DNA from: an uncultured Klebsiella sp.
GTDB taxonomy: Bacteria > Pseudomonadota > Gammaproteobacteria > Enterobacterales > Enterobacteriaceae
NCBI GenBank assembly: GCA_902490055.1
Contig: CABUCP010000018.1
Coordinates: 1-15,575 of the forward strand
DNA: 15,575 bases
Reading direction: 5' to 3'
The position numbers were made by a program, and so were the translations under genes. This document shows positions 1 to 9,500 of this stretch, piece after piece (the first letter of the stretch is position 1; each line of letters opens with the position of its first letter). The notes beneath the pieces are model-generated. The model did no database searches. It saw nothing but the letters and a program-made list of their open reading frames with translations, and was not told the DNA's origin.

Positions 1-40
1 TCACTCCCGGAGAGTTGACCGGTCAGGAGCCACGCATTCC

Positions 41-1819
41 ATGTTAAAACGTCTTTTTACTCCGTTAACGTTGGTCAATCAACTGGCGTTAATTGTGCTG
101 CTTGCCACCATTATCGGCGTGGCCGGCATGGCGATATCCGCACGTCTGGTCCACGGCGTGCAGGGCAGCGCGCATGCTATTAATAAGGCCGGGTCGCTGC
201 GTATGCAGAGCTATCGCCTGCTGGCGGCGATACCGCTGGCCGAAAAAGATCAAACGCTGATCGATCGCATGACCGCTACCGTCTTCAGCCCGGAACTACA
301 ATACTCCGCACGTCGCGACGGCCAGGAGGTACAGCTCAAAGCGCTGCAGCAATACTGGCAACTGGGGCTTGGCCCGGGCCTGAAACATGCCGCCAAACAG
401 GAAGACGTCGCGCAGGATGTCGCCGATTTTGTCGACCGTATCGATCAGCTAGTCACCGCATTCGATCATACCACCGAGCAGCGTATCGAACGGGTGGTGT
501 GGATCCATCGTATCCTTGCCGTCGGTATGGCATTACTGTTGATCTTTACCATTATCTGGCTCCGCGCTCGCCTGCTGCGCCCGTGGAGACAGCTGCTGGA
601 TATGGCGCGGGCGGTGAGCCAGCGCGACTTTACCCAGCGCGCGCATATTAGCGGTCGCAACGAAATGGCGACCCTCGGCATGGCGTTGAATAACATGTCG
701 GAAGAGCTAGCGGAAAGCTATTCGGTACTTGAACGCCGGGTGCAGGAAAAGACCGCCGGTCTTGAACAGAAAAACGAAATCCTGGCCTTTTTATGGCAGG
801 CTAACCGCCGCCTGCACTCCAGCGCCCCGCTGTGCGAGCGCATTTCACCGGTGCTAAACGGCCTACAGGGGCTGACGCTGCTGCGCGATATTGAAGTGCG
901 GGTCTATGACCTGGAAGATGAAGATAATCACCAGGAGTTTGCCTGCCACTCGGATATTGAATGCGATGATAAAGGCTGCTACCTCTGTCCGCGCGACCTA
1001 CCACCGCTTCCGGATGGCGGTACGACGCTAAAATGGCGGCTGTCAGACGCGCATAACCAATACGGCATTCTGCTGGCGACGTTACCGGTTGGCCGCCACT
1101 TGAGTCACGATCAGCAGCAGTTGGTCGATACGCTGGTGGAACAGTTAACCAGCACCCTGGCGCTGGATCGCCATCAGGAGAAACAGCAGCAGCTCATCGT
1201 GATGGAAGAGCGCGCGACCATAGCGCGTGAACTACACGACTCCATCGCCCAGTCGCTCTCCTGTATGAAGATGCAGGTCAGCTGTCTGCAGATGCAGGGT
1301 AATAATCTGCCGGATGAAAGCCGCCAGTTGCTGGGGCAAATTCGTAACGAGCTGAATACCTCCTGGGCGCAGCTGCGGGAGCTGTTAACCACCTTCCGCC
1401 TGCAGCTAACCGAAGCAGGGCTGCGCCCGGCGCTGGAGGCCAGCTGCCAGGAGTACAGCGCCCACTTTGGCTTTACGGTGCAGCTTGATTATCAGCTGCC
1501 GCCGCGTTTTGTCCCGTCGCATCAGGCGATTCATCTACTGCAAATCGCCCGCGAGGCGTTAAGCAATGCGTTGAAGCACGCCAACGCGACGGAGGTGACG
1601 GTGACCGTGTCACATCGCGATAATCAGGTGCGTTTAGTTGTTGCCGATAACGGCCGCGGCGTACCGGATCATGCGGAGCGTAGTAACCATTACGGTTTAA
1701 TTATCATGCGGGATCGCGCGCAAAGTTTGCGCGGCGACTGTCAGGTACGACGCCGGGATATCGGCGGTACTGAAGTCGTAGTGACTTTTATCCCGGAAAA
1801 ATCGTTTTCAATCCAATAA
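41..1819 (+). CDS. narX: NarX, nitrate/nitrite sensor histidine kinase
   Basis: Inner-membrane sensor kinase that detects periplasmic nitrate and nitrite and phosphorylates NarL. The 592-residue product is near-colinear with E. coli NarX (about 598). Visible parts in order: a first membrane segment (about 14-36); the periplasmic P-box, with the stretch [19 protein letters not shown]; a second membrane segment (about 152-174) ending IIWLRARLL; a HAMP linker with [18 protein letters not shown]; a cysteine cluster at C302, C308, C313 and C316; the H-box [15 protein letters not shown] with phospho-acceptor H399; and the ATPase with N509 in NALKHAN and DNGRG at 536-540. It belongs to the HisKA_3 (HPK7) kinases. 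The start has an AGGAG at 25-29, a slightly long spacing, but the N-terminus [14 protein letters not shown] agrees with the family. It is followed 10 nt later by narL. Its promoter lies outside the window. Identity is very secure. Confidence 0.98.
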   Translation: MLKRLFTPLTLVNQLALIVLLATIIGVAGMAISARLVHGVQGSAHAINKAGSLRMQSYRLLAAIPLAEKDQTLIDRMTATVFSPELQYSARRDGQEVQLKALQQYWQLGLGPGLKHAAKQEDVAQDVADFVDRIDQLVTAFDHTTEQRIERVVWIHRILAVGMALLLIFTIIWLRARLLRPWRQLLDMARAVSQRDFTQRAHISGRNEMATLGMALNNMSEELAESYSVLERRVQEKTAGLEQKNEILAFLWQANRRLHSSAPLCERISPVLNGLQGLTLLRDIEVRVYDLEDEDNHQEFACHSDIECDDKGCYLCPRDLPPLPDGGTTLKWRLSDAHNQYGILLATLPVGRHLSHDQQQLVDTLVEQLTSTLALDRHQEKQQQLIVMEERATIARELHDSIAQSLSCMKMQVSCLQMQGNNLPDESRQLLGQIRNELNTSWAQLRELLTTFRLQLTEAGLRPALEASCQEYSAHFGFTVQLDYQLPPRFVPSHQAIHLLQIAREALSNALKHANATEVTVTVSHRDNQVRLVVADNGRGVPDHAERSNHYGLIIMRDRAQSLRGDCQVRRRDIGGTEVVVTFIPEKSFSIQ

Positions 1820-1829
1820 GGAGACCCTT

Positions 1830-2480
1830 ATGAGTCAACAGGAACGGGCAACCATTCTTCTCATTGATGATCATCCCATGCTGCGCACTGGCGTTAAGCA
1901 ACTGATTAGCATGGCGCCGGACATTCAGGTTATCGGCGAAGCCAGCAACGGCGAACAAGGTATCGAACTGGCGGAATCGCTGGATCCGGACCTGATTCTG
2001 CTGGACCTCAATATGCCGGGCATGAACGGCCTGGAAACCCTCGACAAACTGCGTGAAAAATCGCTCTCCGGCCGCGTGGTGGTATTCAGCGTGTCCAATC
2101 ATGAAGAGGACGTAGTTACCGCGTTGAAGCGCGGCGCCGACGGCTACCTGTTGAAAGACATGGAACCGGAAGATTTATTGAAAGCGCTGCAGCAGGCCGC
2201 CGCGGGCGAGATGGTATTAAGCGAAGCGTTAACGCCGGTGCTGGCCGCCAGCCTGCGCGCTAACCGCGCGACCTCCGATCGCGATATCAGCCAGTTGACG
2301 CCGCGCGAACGCGACATTCTGAAGCTGATTGCCCAGGGTCTGCCAAACAAAATGATCGCCCGCCGTCTGGATATCACCGAAAGCACCGTTAAAGTACACG
2401 TGAAACACATGCTGAAGAAAATGAAGCTGAAATCACGCGTTGAAGCCGCCGTCTGGGTTCACCAGGAACGGATCTTCTAA
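1830..2480 (+). CDS. narL: NarL, nitrate/nitrite response regulator
   Basis: Cytoplasmic response regulator paired with NarX. It activates or represses genes of nitrate and fumarate respiration. Its 216 residues equal the E. coli length. The N-terminal receiver domain has the acidic pair in LLIDDHPML and phospho-acceptor D59 in [13 protein letters not shown]. The conserved switch and lysine region follows ([24 protein letters not shown]). The C-terminal LuxR/FixJ-type helix-turn-helix (about 153-206) contains [16 protein letters not shown] and [19 protein letters not shown]. An AAGGAGA ribosome binding site begins at the narX stop codon, 10 nt of spacing separates the genes, and the two are surely co-transcribed. 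The stop codon TAA (2478-2480) overlaps the stop codon of the convergent ychO, so no terminator separates them. Confidence 0.98.
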   Translation: MSQQERATILLIDDHPMLRTGVKQLISMAPDIQVIGEASNGEQGIELAESLDPDLILLDLNMPGMNGLETLDKLREKSLSGRVVVFSVSNHEEDVVTALKRGADGYLLKDMEPEDLLKALQQAAAGEMVLSEALTPVLAASLRANRATSDRDISQLTPRERDILKLIAQGLPNKMIARRLDITESTVKVHVKHMLKKMKLKSRVEAAVWVHQERIF

Positions 2481-3853
2481 GGCGACTCCGTCCAGGAGAC
2501 GCCGGGAGCCGTAAACGTCACCAGCGGCTCGGTCAGCGCCAGTGCGATCTCATTGGAAGAGACGCGCTGACCCGATTTATCCTCCACGACCACCGACAGA
2601 TGCCAGCGGTTCACCGCGCCCGGCTCGCTATTCCACACCGGCATAATCACGCTCCAGCCATCCGCGCTGTTGGCGTTGACCGGCGGCGTCAGGCTCAACG
2701 CCTGAGTATCGCCCTGCCAGCGCAGCGATTTAATGCCGTGCAGGCTATTAATTTGCAGCTTCAACTGCACCGTTTCGCCGGACTGTAAATCCCACGGCGG
2801 CGTCGCCAGATAAACCGTCAGGTTTTTGCGCTGGCGATACTCCACCACCGGTAAATTATCGCGCTCCGGACTATCATAGCGGCTGCCGCGCAGCGAGTTG
2901 CTGATGGCGACTTCGTCCGCCGCTAACTGCTGCTTCAGCGGCACTCCGAAACGATAGTTGAGCTTGAGGCCGACATTATTCTGGCTGACGCCGTTTTCGC
3001 CCTGTTTGTGCTTCGCGGTGACCGTCACCAGCGGCACCGGGGTGTAATTCAGCCCCAGCGACACCGCTACCGGGTTGTGGTAGCCGGTACCGGTGTGAAA
3101 CAGATCGACGCTATCGCCAAAATACTGTTCGACGCTGACGCTGGTATTGAGGTGCTGATAGAACGGCAAACGCGCCTGCGCGGTAACGTCATAGCCGACG
3201 GCCATCCGCTGCTCCTGAGTCTGGTTTTCCCGCAATTGCCAGTCGCCGAGCGGATGGTAATAGTTGGCTGAAAGGCGCAGGTATTCCCCCCAGGCTTCCG
3301 CGCCGACGCTGCCGCGCGCCAGGCTTTCGCTCAGCACTTTGTCGTAAAACGAGTTATAGCCGAGCAGCCAGCTCCCCACCCGCCAGCGCTGACCGAGGCC
3401 AATATTGCCCACCAGATCGTTCTCGCGCCGGGTCACCGAATATTGATTCCAGGTGAGATAATTATCAGTGTCCTGCAATGGGACAAACCAGCTGCCTTTA
3501 CTCCCGGTGAAGTTACCTTCTTTATCCACCAGCAGGTCGATATTGGCATTGCCCCACGGCGACAGCCAGCTTTCCAGTTGATGGCTGAACTCATTGCCGA
3601 TTTTACCGATAGCGAACATTCGCGCCTGCTCGCCGGTGGTCAGCCCGTTATCACTCATGCTGGCTTCGCCAAATTTTTTCGCCATCTCGGCAAAATGTTT
3701 GGCGTCATCATCAACCTGCGGGGCAATCCCCAGGTCAGGCAGCGTGGTGGGCGGCGGCGTGCTGGTATCATTGGCGATCAACGCATACGCGGGGGCGCCT
3801 GTCAGCAGCAGGAGGAGCGTCAGCGGTGGGATCAAACGGTGCGACAACGGCAT
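2477..3853 (-). CDS. ychO: YchO-like inverse-autotransporter (invasin/intimin beta-domain) protein
   Basis: Predicted outer-membrane protein of 458 residues, close to E. coli YchO (about 464). It begins with a signal peptide ([19 protein letters not shown], cut near APAYA). An acidic and proline-rich linker follows, then an invasin/intimin-type beta-barrel domain (about 85-300) with landmarks [58 protein letters not shown] and [11 protein letters not shown]-terminal Ig-like segment (about 320-450) contains [17 protein letters not shown] and [18 protein letters not shown]. It lacks the long chain of Ig and lectin repeats of true intimins, as usual for YchO. A role in adhesion or surface properties is inferred from the family. 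No good Shine-Dalgarno precedes the ATG. It is the first gene downstream of the nas operon on the same strand, 131 nt after nasA. Confidence 0.9.
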   Translation of the reverse strand: MPLSHRLIPPLTLLLLLTGAPAYALIANDTSTPPPTTLPDLGIAPQVDDDAKHFAEMAKKFGEASMSDNGLTTGEQARMFAIGKIGNEFSHQLESWLSPWGNANIDLLVDKEGNFTGSKGSWFVPLQDTDNYLTWNQYSVTRRENDLVGNIGLGQRWRVGSWLLGYNSFYDKVLSESLARGSVGAEAWGEYLRLSANYYHPLGDWQLRENQTQEQRMAVGYDVTAQARLPFYQHLNTSVSVEQYFGDSVDLFHTGTGYHNPVAVSLGLNYTPVPLVTVTAKHKQGENGVSQNNVGLKLNYRFGVPLKQQLAADEVAISNSLRGSRYDSPERDNLPVVEYRQRKNLTVYLATPPWDLQSGETVQLKLQINSLHGIKSLRWQGDTQALSLTPPVNANSADGWSVIMPVWNSEPGAVNRWHLSVVVEDKSGQRVSSNEIALALTEPLVTFTAPGVSWTESP

Positions 3854-3984
3854 TGAATGGATTAACGTAAGCTCACGGGGAAGAACGACATGACGTTAGT
3901 TTATCGTCTTTTGCCCTTCCCCGCAGCCCTTCGGGCAATTCCAGGAATATGCTGAAACCGGTTGGCGTTGGCGTCCCAGCAACA
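3854..3984 (-). other. nasA-ychO intergenic region with nested inverted repeats
   Basis: This 131-nt gap lies between the nasA stop and the ychO start. It holds a perfect 6-bp inverted repeat (TTGCCC 3911-3916, GGGCAA 3933-3938) and a competing small hairpin GCCC-TTC-GGGC (3926-3936). Neither is followed by a clear run of T on the minus strand, so this is at best a Rho-type or weak terminator for the nas operon. I found no convincing -35/-10 pair for ychO, whose promoter is presumably here. Confidence 0.35.
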
Positions 3985-6591
3985 TCAAGCCTGCGTTCGC
4001 GTTTGACTTGCCGCCAGCAGCGCTTTGAGCTCCGGAATACAGGAGCCACAGTTGGTACCGCATTTAAGCTTCACGCCGAGCGCCTCAGCGCTGGCGCATC
4101 CGCCGGCAATAGCCTCGCTAATCTGCCGCTCGCCGATACTAAAGCAGCTACAGATAGTCCGCCCGCGCGGCACGCTGTCGCCGCCCTTGCGGCCGCTGAG
4201 CAACGCATGGCGCAGCTCGGCGTTTTGCGGCGGCGTCCGGAAGGATGTATATAACCATTCAGCATCAATTTGCGGCGGCTGATTATCGCTCCAGCAACCG
4301 AGCATTAATTGTCCATCGCGCCACGCCAGCAGATTCCACAACCCGCCGCCGTCGGCGATTTGTAGCAGCCATCCCTGCTGCCGGCACCAGTCGGTTAACC
4401 AGCGTTGCGGACTGCTATCTGCGGCCAGCGAAAGGTGGCAGAGCCCCACCGCCGCCCGCCGCCGCCAGTGCAGCGCCGACGGCAGCTGTACGGGTTCGCG
4501 GGATAACAGCTCTCCCTGCCATGCCGGATGCCACGGCGCAATCGCCACCGCCGACTGTTTGCTCTCCGGCTGTCCGGAATGCGGATCGGTGACCACCGCC
4601 AACAGATTATTAACTCGACCCTGGCGGGCAAACTGATTATTCCAGTGCATCGGTACAAATAGCGAACCGGCGCGCTGCCCTTCGCTAACCATCACCTTCG
4701 CGATCATCACGCCGTGCCGCGACCAGACGCGCGCCAGCTTCCCATCACCTAATTGATAGCGACGGGCGTCATCAGGCGCCACTTCGACGACCGGTTCGGC
4801 AATGTGCTGCATCAGCCGCGGTACGGCTCCGGTACGAGTCATGGTATGCCACTGATCGCGAATGCGCCCGCTATTGAGGATCAACGGATAAAACGCATCG
4901 GTCCGCGCCCGGGTCGGCTGCGGCGACACCGGCACCATGCGCAACCTGCCGTCGCCGTGCCAGCCCGCCGTTAACCGCCACGGCGCGGCGCTGCGGCTCA
5001 CCGGCCAGCGTACCGGCGCCAGAGCATCCCACGCCTCCCGACTGAGGTCCGCCAGCGCGCCGATATCAAACGCCCGCTGGCCGTCATTTTCAAAACCGGA
5101 GAGCGCCGCGTGTTCACAAAACACCTCCAGCGGATGTTGCCAGGCAAAAGCCCGGGCATAACCTAGTTCGGCGGCGAGACGGGAAATGATCCACCAGTCG
5201 GCTTTCGCCTCGCCCGGCGGCGGTAAAAAAGCCCGCTGACGCGAAATGCGCCGCTCCGAATTGGTCACGGTACCGTTTTTTTCTCCCCATGCAAGCGCCG
5301 GAAAACGGATATGGGCGAAGCGGCCGGTATCGGTATCGGCGGCCACATCGGAAACCATTACCAGCGGACAGCCAGCCAGCGCTTGGCTCACCGCGTGGCT
5401 ATCCGGCAGCGAGACCACCGGATTGGTCCCCATAATCCACACTGCTTTGACTTCGCCGCGGCCTATCGCCGCGAACAGCTCGACGGCGGTCAGCCCCGGC
5501 GTCTGCGCCAGCCGCTCGCTGCCCCAGAAGCGCGCCAATCGCTGCAGATCCTGCGGCTCAAAATTCATATGCGCCGCCAGCATCGTCGCCAGCCCGCCCA
5601 CTTCGCGCCCGCCCATGGCGTTTGGTTGACCGGTCAACGAAAACGGCCCGCAGCCGCTACGGGCGAACTTCCCACTGGCAAGATGGACGTTGATAATGGC
5701 GTTGCACTTATCGCTGCCGCTGGCGGATTGATTAATCCCCATGGTGTACAGCGTCACCGCGCGCGGCGCGGCGATAAAGTCGCGATAAAAACGGGTCACC
5801 TGCTCGGGTGGCAGGCCGCAGAAAGAGGCCACTTTTTCTACGCTCCATTGCGCGGCGATAGCCAGCGCCTGCTGCTGGTCGCGAAAGCCCGCCGTCATTT
5901 CACCGCTGGCGGCAATCGCATTCAGCAGGCCGACAAACAACCCGCCATCGCTGCCGGGCGCCAGCGCCAGATGATCGTCGGCAATGTCGCACGTCGCGGT
6001 ACGCCGCGGATCCACCACCACGATCCGCAACTGCGGATTATCGCGTTTCGCCTGCGCCAGCCGCTGGTAGAGTACCGGATGCGCCCAGGCGGCGTTCGAA
6101 CCCACCAGCACCACCAGATCGCTCTGCTCGACATCTTCATAGCTGCACGGCACAACATCGGCGCCGAGCGCCCGTTTATAGCCGGTGACTGCCGACGACA
6201 TGCATAGCCGCGAGTTGGTATCGATATTAGCGGCGCCGATAAATCCCTTCATCAGCTTGTTGGCGGCGTAATAATCCTCGGTCAATAGCTGACCGGAGGC
6301 GTAAAACGCCACCGCCTGCGGGCCATAGCGCTCGATGATATCCCGCAGGCGTGAACCGGCCTCCGCCAGCGCCTGCGGCCAGCCGACCGCCTGGCCATCG
6401 ACTTCAGGATGCAGTAATCGCCCGGCAAGCGAGGTCGTTTCACCAAGCGCGGCGCCTTTCACGCACAGGCGTCCCAGATTCGCCGGGTGGCTTTCATCGC
6501 CGCGCACCGTAACGTTGCCGCCGGGTTCTACTTTAGCAATAACCCCGCAGCCGACGCCGCAGTACGGGCAGGTGGTTCGGGTTTCGCTCAT
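3985..6591 (-). CDS. nasA: NasA, assimilatory nitrate reductase catalytic subunit
   Basis: Cytoplasmic molybdenum (bis-MGD) enzyme reducing nitrate to nitrite for nitrogen assimilation. The product is 868 residues. An N-terminal [4Fe-4S] site is formed by C8, C11, C15 and C43 (TTCPYCGVGCGV, then RLCVKG). The likely Mo ligand is C130 in NTNSRLCMSSAVTGY. The molybdopterin oxidoreductase body includes YTMGINQSASG, NPVVSLPD and the cofactor-binding LNSGRIRDQWHTMTRTG. A C-terminal BFD-like [2Fe-2S] domain (about 811-855) has C814, C816, C848 and C851; this extra domain is typical of Klebsiella NasA and absent from Bacillus-type or periplasmic NapA. The frame is open 35 codons further upstream, but the chosen ATG has GGAGGC 6 nt before it, matches the family N-terminus and overlaps the nasB stop by one base (TGATG), implying translational coupling. 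It is the last gene of the operon. Confidence 0.96.
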   Translation of the reverse strand: MSETRTTCPYCGVGCGVIAKVEPGGNVTVRGDESHPANLGRLCVKGAALGETTSLAGRLLHPEVDGQAVGWPQALAEAGSRLRDIIERYGPQAVAFYASGQLLTEDYYAANKLMKGFIGAANIDTNSRLCMSSAVTGYKRALGADVVPCSYEDVEQSDLVVLVGSNAAWAHPVLYQRLAQAKRDNPQLRIVVVDPRRTATCDIADDHLALAPGSDGGLFVGLLNAIAASGEMTAGFRDQQQALAIAAQWSVEKVASFCGLPPEQVTRFYRDFIAAPRAVTLYTMGINQSASGSDKCNAIINVHLASGKFARSGCGPFSLTGQPNAMGGREVGGLATMLAAHMNFEPQDLQRLARFWGSERLAQTPGLTAVELFAAIGRGEVKAVWIMGTNPVVSLPDSHAVSQALAGCPLVMVSDVAADTDTGRFAHIRFPALAWGEKNGTVTNSERRISRQRAFLPPPGEAKADWWIISRLAAELGYARAFAWQHPLEVFCEHAALSGFENDGQRAFDIGALADLSREAWDALAPVRWPVSRSAAPWRLTAGWHGDGRLRMVPVSPQPTRARTDAFYPLILNSGRIRDQWHTMTRTGAVPRLMQHIAEPVVEVAPDDARRYQLGDGKLARVWSRHGVMIAKVMVSEGQRAGSLFVPMHWNNQFARQGRVNNLLAVVTDPHSGQPESKQSAVAIAPWHPAWQGELLSREPVQLPSALHWRRRAAVGLCHLSLAADSSPQRWLTDWCRQQGWLLQIADGGGLWNLLAWRDGQLMLGCWSDNQPPQIDAEWLYTSFRTPPQNAELRHALLSGRKGGDSVPRGRTICSCFSIGERQISEAIAGGCASAEALGVKLKCGTNCGSCIPELKALLAASQTRTQA

Positions 6592-9500
6592 CAGCTTGCC
6601 TCCGCGCGCAGGAGCAACGCCTGATTGCCGACCCACACTTTGCCCTGTTCGATTTTCACCGGCCAGGCGCGCACCGTCGGCTCGCCGCTGTCGCACAAGC
6701 GACCATCGCGTAAACGGATCCGCTGTTTATACAGCGGCGAAATGACGATCGGCTCGCCGCCCGCATCGCCCAGGATGCCGCGCGATAGCACGTTGGCTTC
6801 GCTGCCGGGTTCAAGGTTATCCAGCGCATAAACCTGTTCGCCGAAGCGGAAGAGCGCAATCTGTCGCTCGCCAAGGCGCGCGCCGATCCCCGCCTGCTGC
6901 GGGATAGCCTCAAGATCGCAGATCGCCTGCCACGGCCGCGACGGCAGGGTCGGTTGCACAAGCCCTTGCGGCGCAACCGGCTGCGGCTGCCCGCGCAAGG
7001 GCTGGCGCTGTACCGCCTCATCGGCCTCATCGCTGTTAACATAGGAACGGAACAACGCCAGCCGCTGCGGATCGTTGAGGGTGGTCTGCCATTCGCACTG
7101 GTAACTGTCCACTACCCGCGCCATTTCCTGTTCCAGCTCTTCGCCGATGCCAAGGCTATCGTGCAAAATCACTTCGCGCAGATACGCCACGCCGCCTTCC
7201 AGGTTATCCATCCAGGTACTGGTCCGCTGCAGGCGGTCGGCGGTACGAATATAAAACATCAGCAACCGATCGACGGTACGGATCAGGGTGGCGTCATCAA
7301 GGTCGCTGGCAAAGAGATCCGCGTGGCGCGGCTTCATCCCGCCATTGCCGCAGACGTACAGATTCCAGCCTTTTTCGGTGGCGATCACGCCGATGTCTTT
7401 ACCCTGCGCTTCGGCGCACTCGCGGGTACAGCCGGAGACCGCCATTTTGATTTTATGCGGCGCGCGCAGTCCCTTATAGCGATGTTCGAGCGTGACCGCC
7501 AGCCCGGTCGAATCCTGCACCCCATAGCGGCACCAGGTCGAGCCGACGCAGGATTTTACCGTACGCAGCGATTTACCGTAGGCGTGTCCGGTCTCAAAAC
7601 CCGCCGCCGTCAGTTCGCGCCAGATCTCCGGTAGTTGCTCCAGCCGCGCGCCGAACAGATCGATACGCTGCCCGCCGGTCACTTTGCTGTAGAGTTGGTA
7701 TCGTTTGGCGATGTGGCCGATAGCGATAAGCCCGTCCGGGGTAACTTCGCCGGCGGCCATCCGCGGTACCACCGAGTAGGTGCCATCTTTCTGTATATTG
7801 GCGAAATAGCGATCGTTGGTGTCCTGCAGCGGCAGATGCGCCGGTTTCAGCAGATACTCGTTCCAGCAGGAGGCCAGTACCGACGCCACCAGCGGTTTAC
7901 ACACTTCGCAGCCGTGGCCCTGCCCGTAACGGCTAATAAGCTGATCGAAGGTATGGATGTGGTTGACCCGCACCAGATGATAGATCTCCTGCCGCGACCA
8001 CGGAAAATGCTCGCAGATGTCTTTTTTAACCTCGACGCCCTGCTCGGCAAGCTGGTGCTCCATCACCTGTTTGACCAGCGCGCTGCAGCCGCCGCAGCCG
8101 GTCGCGGCTTTAGTACAGCTTTTGATGGCCGCCATATCGCCCGCCCCGGCGCTGACCGCCTGGCAAATATCGCCCTTGCTGACGTTATGGCAAGAGCAGA
8201 TTTGCGCGCTATCCGGCAGCGCCGCCACGCCCAACGCTTTCGGCGCGGCGCCGTCCATCGCGGGGAGGATAAGGCTTTCCGGGCGCGACGGTAGCGCCAT
8301 GCCGTTCAGCATCATCTGCAGCAGCGTCGCGTAGTCGCCGGCATCGCCAACCAGCACGCCGCCCAGCAGCGTTTTACCATCGGCGCTGACGACGATCTTT
8401 TTGTAGATCTGCCGCGGACCATCGGTCCATTGATAGCTCTGACAGCCCGGCGTACGTCCCTGGGCATCGCCGAAGGATGCCACGTCCACGCCGAGCAGCT
8501 TAAGCCTGGTGCTCATATCGGCGCCGCTAAAGCGGGCCTCCTCACCGGCCAACAGCGCCGCCGCGGTGCGAGCCATTTGATAGCCCGGCGCCACCAGGCC
8601 ATAAATTTTGTTGTCCCACAGCGCACATTCGCCAATCGCTAATACATCGGCGTCCGAGGTACGGCAGTGGTCATCAATACCGATGCCGCCGCGTTCGCCA
8701 AGGACCAGCCCGGCGCTGCGCGCCAGCGCATCCTGTGGGCGGATCCCGGCGGAAAAGACCACCATGTCGGTCTGCAGCGTTCCCCCGTCGGCGAAGTTCA
8801 ACTGCAGGCCGTCGGCGGTGCGCACTATCGCGGTCGTCGCTTTGCTGGTGTGCACGCCAACCGCCAGATCGCTAATTTTCTCGCGCAGCATCGCCGCGCC
8901 GCCGTTATCCAGCTGCACCGCCATCAGGTTGGCGGCGAATTCCACTACGTGCGTCTTGAGCCCCAACTGTTTTAACGCATTGGCGGCTTCCAGCCCCAAC
9001 AGCCCGCCGCCGATCACCACCCCGCTCTGCGCGGTGGCGGCGCGGGCGGCGATGCGGTCGAGATCGTCAAGCGTACGATAGACGAAGCAGCCCTCTTCAT
9101 CGTTACCGGGGATTGGCGGCACGAAGGGATATGAACCGGTCGCCAGCACCAGCTTATCCCAATGAGTTTCATGTCCGTGGGCATCGCGCACCATTCGCGC
9201 CTGGCGATCGATTTCCGCGATCGTTTCCCCCAGCCGCAGCTCAATGCCGTACTGGCTAAAAAAGTCCCCCTCCACCAGCGACAGCGACTCTGCGCTGCGC
9301 CCGGCGAAATATTCCGAAAGATGAACCCGGTCATAGGCGGCATAGCGCTCTTCGCCAAAGACCACGATACGGTACTGCTGGTGCAGGTTCCGGCTGACGC
9401 ATTGCTCAAGGAAATGGTGGCCGACCATGCCGTGTCCGACCAGCACTAATACAGGTTTAGTCATCGTCATTATTCCTGCAGCCCGCGGCTGCGTTATAGA

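Noticed and set aside
5311..6207. 298-codon plus-strand open frame antisense to nasA
   Set aside because: It lies wholly within nasA, its protein is rich in Arg, His, Gln and Ala without any recognisable motif, and long antisense frames are expected in GC-rich coding DNA.
6592..6696. 35-codon upstream extension of nasA
   Set aside because: It overlaps the NirD-like end of nasB out of frame and is arginine-rich. The ATG at 6591 has a good ribosome binding site and the family N-terminus.
7420..7550. Possible missing Rieske or siroheme ligands in nasB
   Set aside because: The siroheme-cluster cysteines are all present (two pairs). The Rieske-like C-terminal part lacks ligands, but that is normal for NirD and not a defect.
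6954..8294. Two successive plus-strand open frames (226 and 219 codons) antisense to nasB
   Set aside because: They mirror the nasB coding strand, have low-complexity shadow composition and no plausible ribosome binding site or family resemblance.
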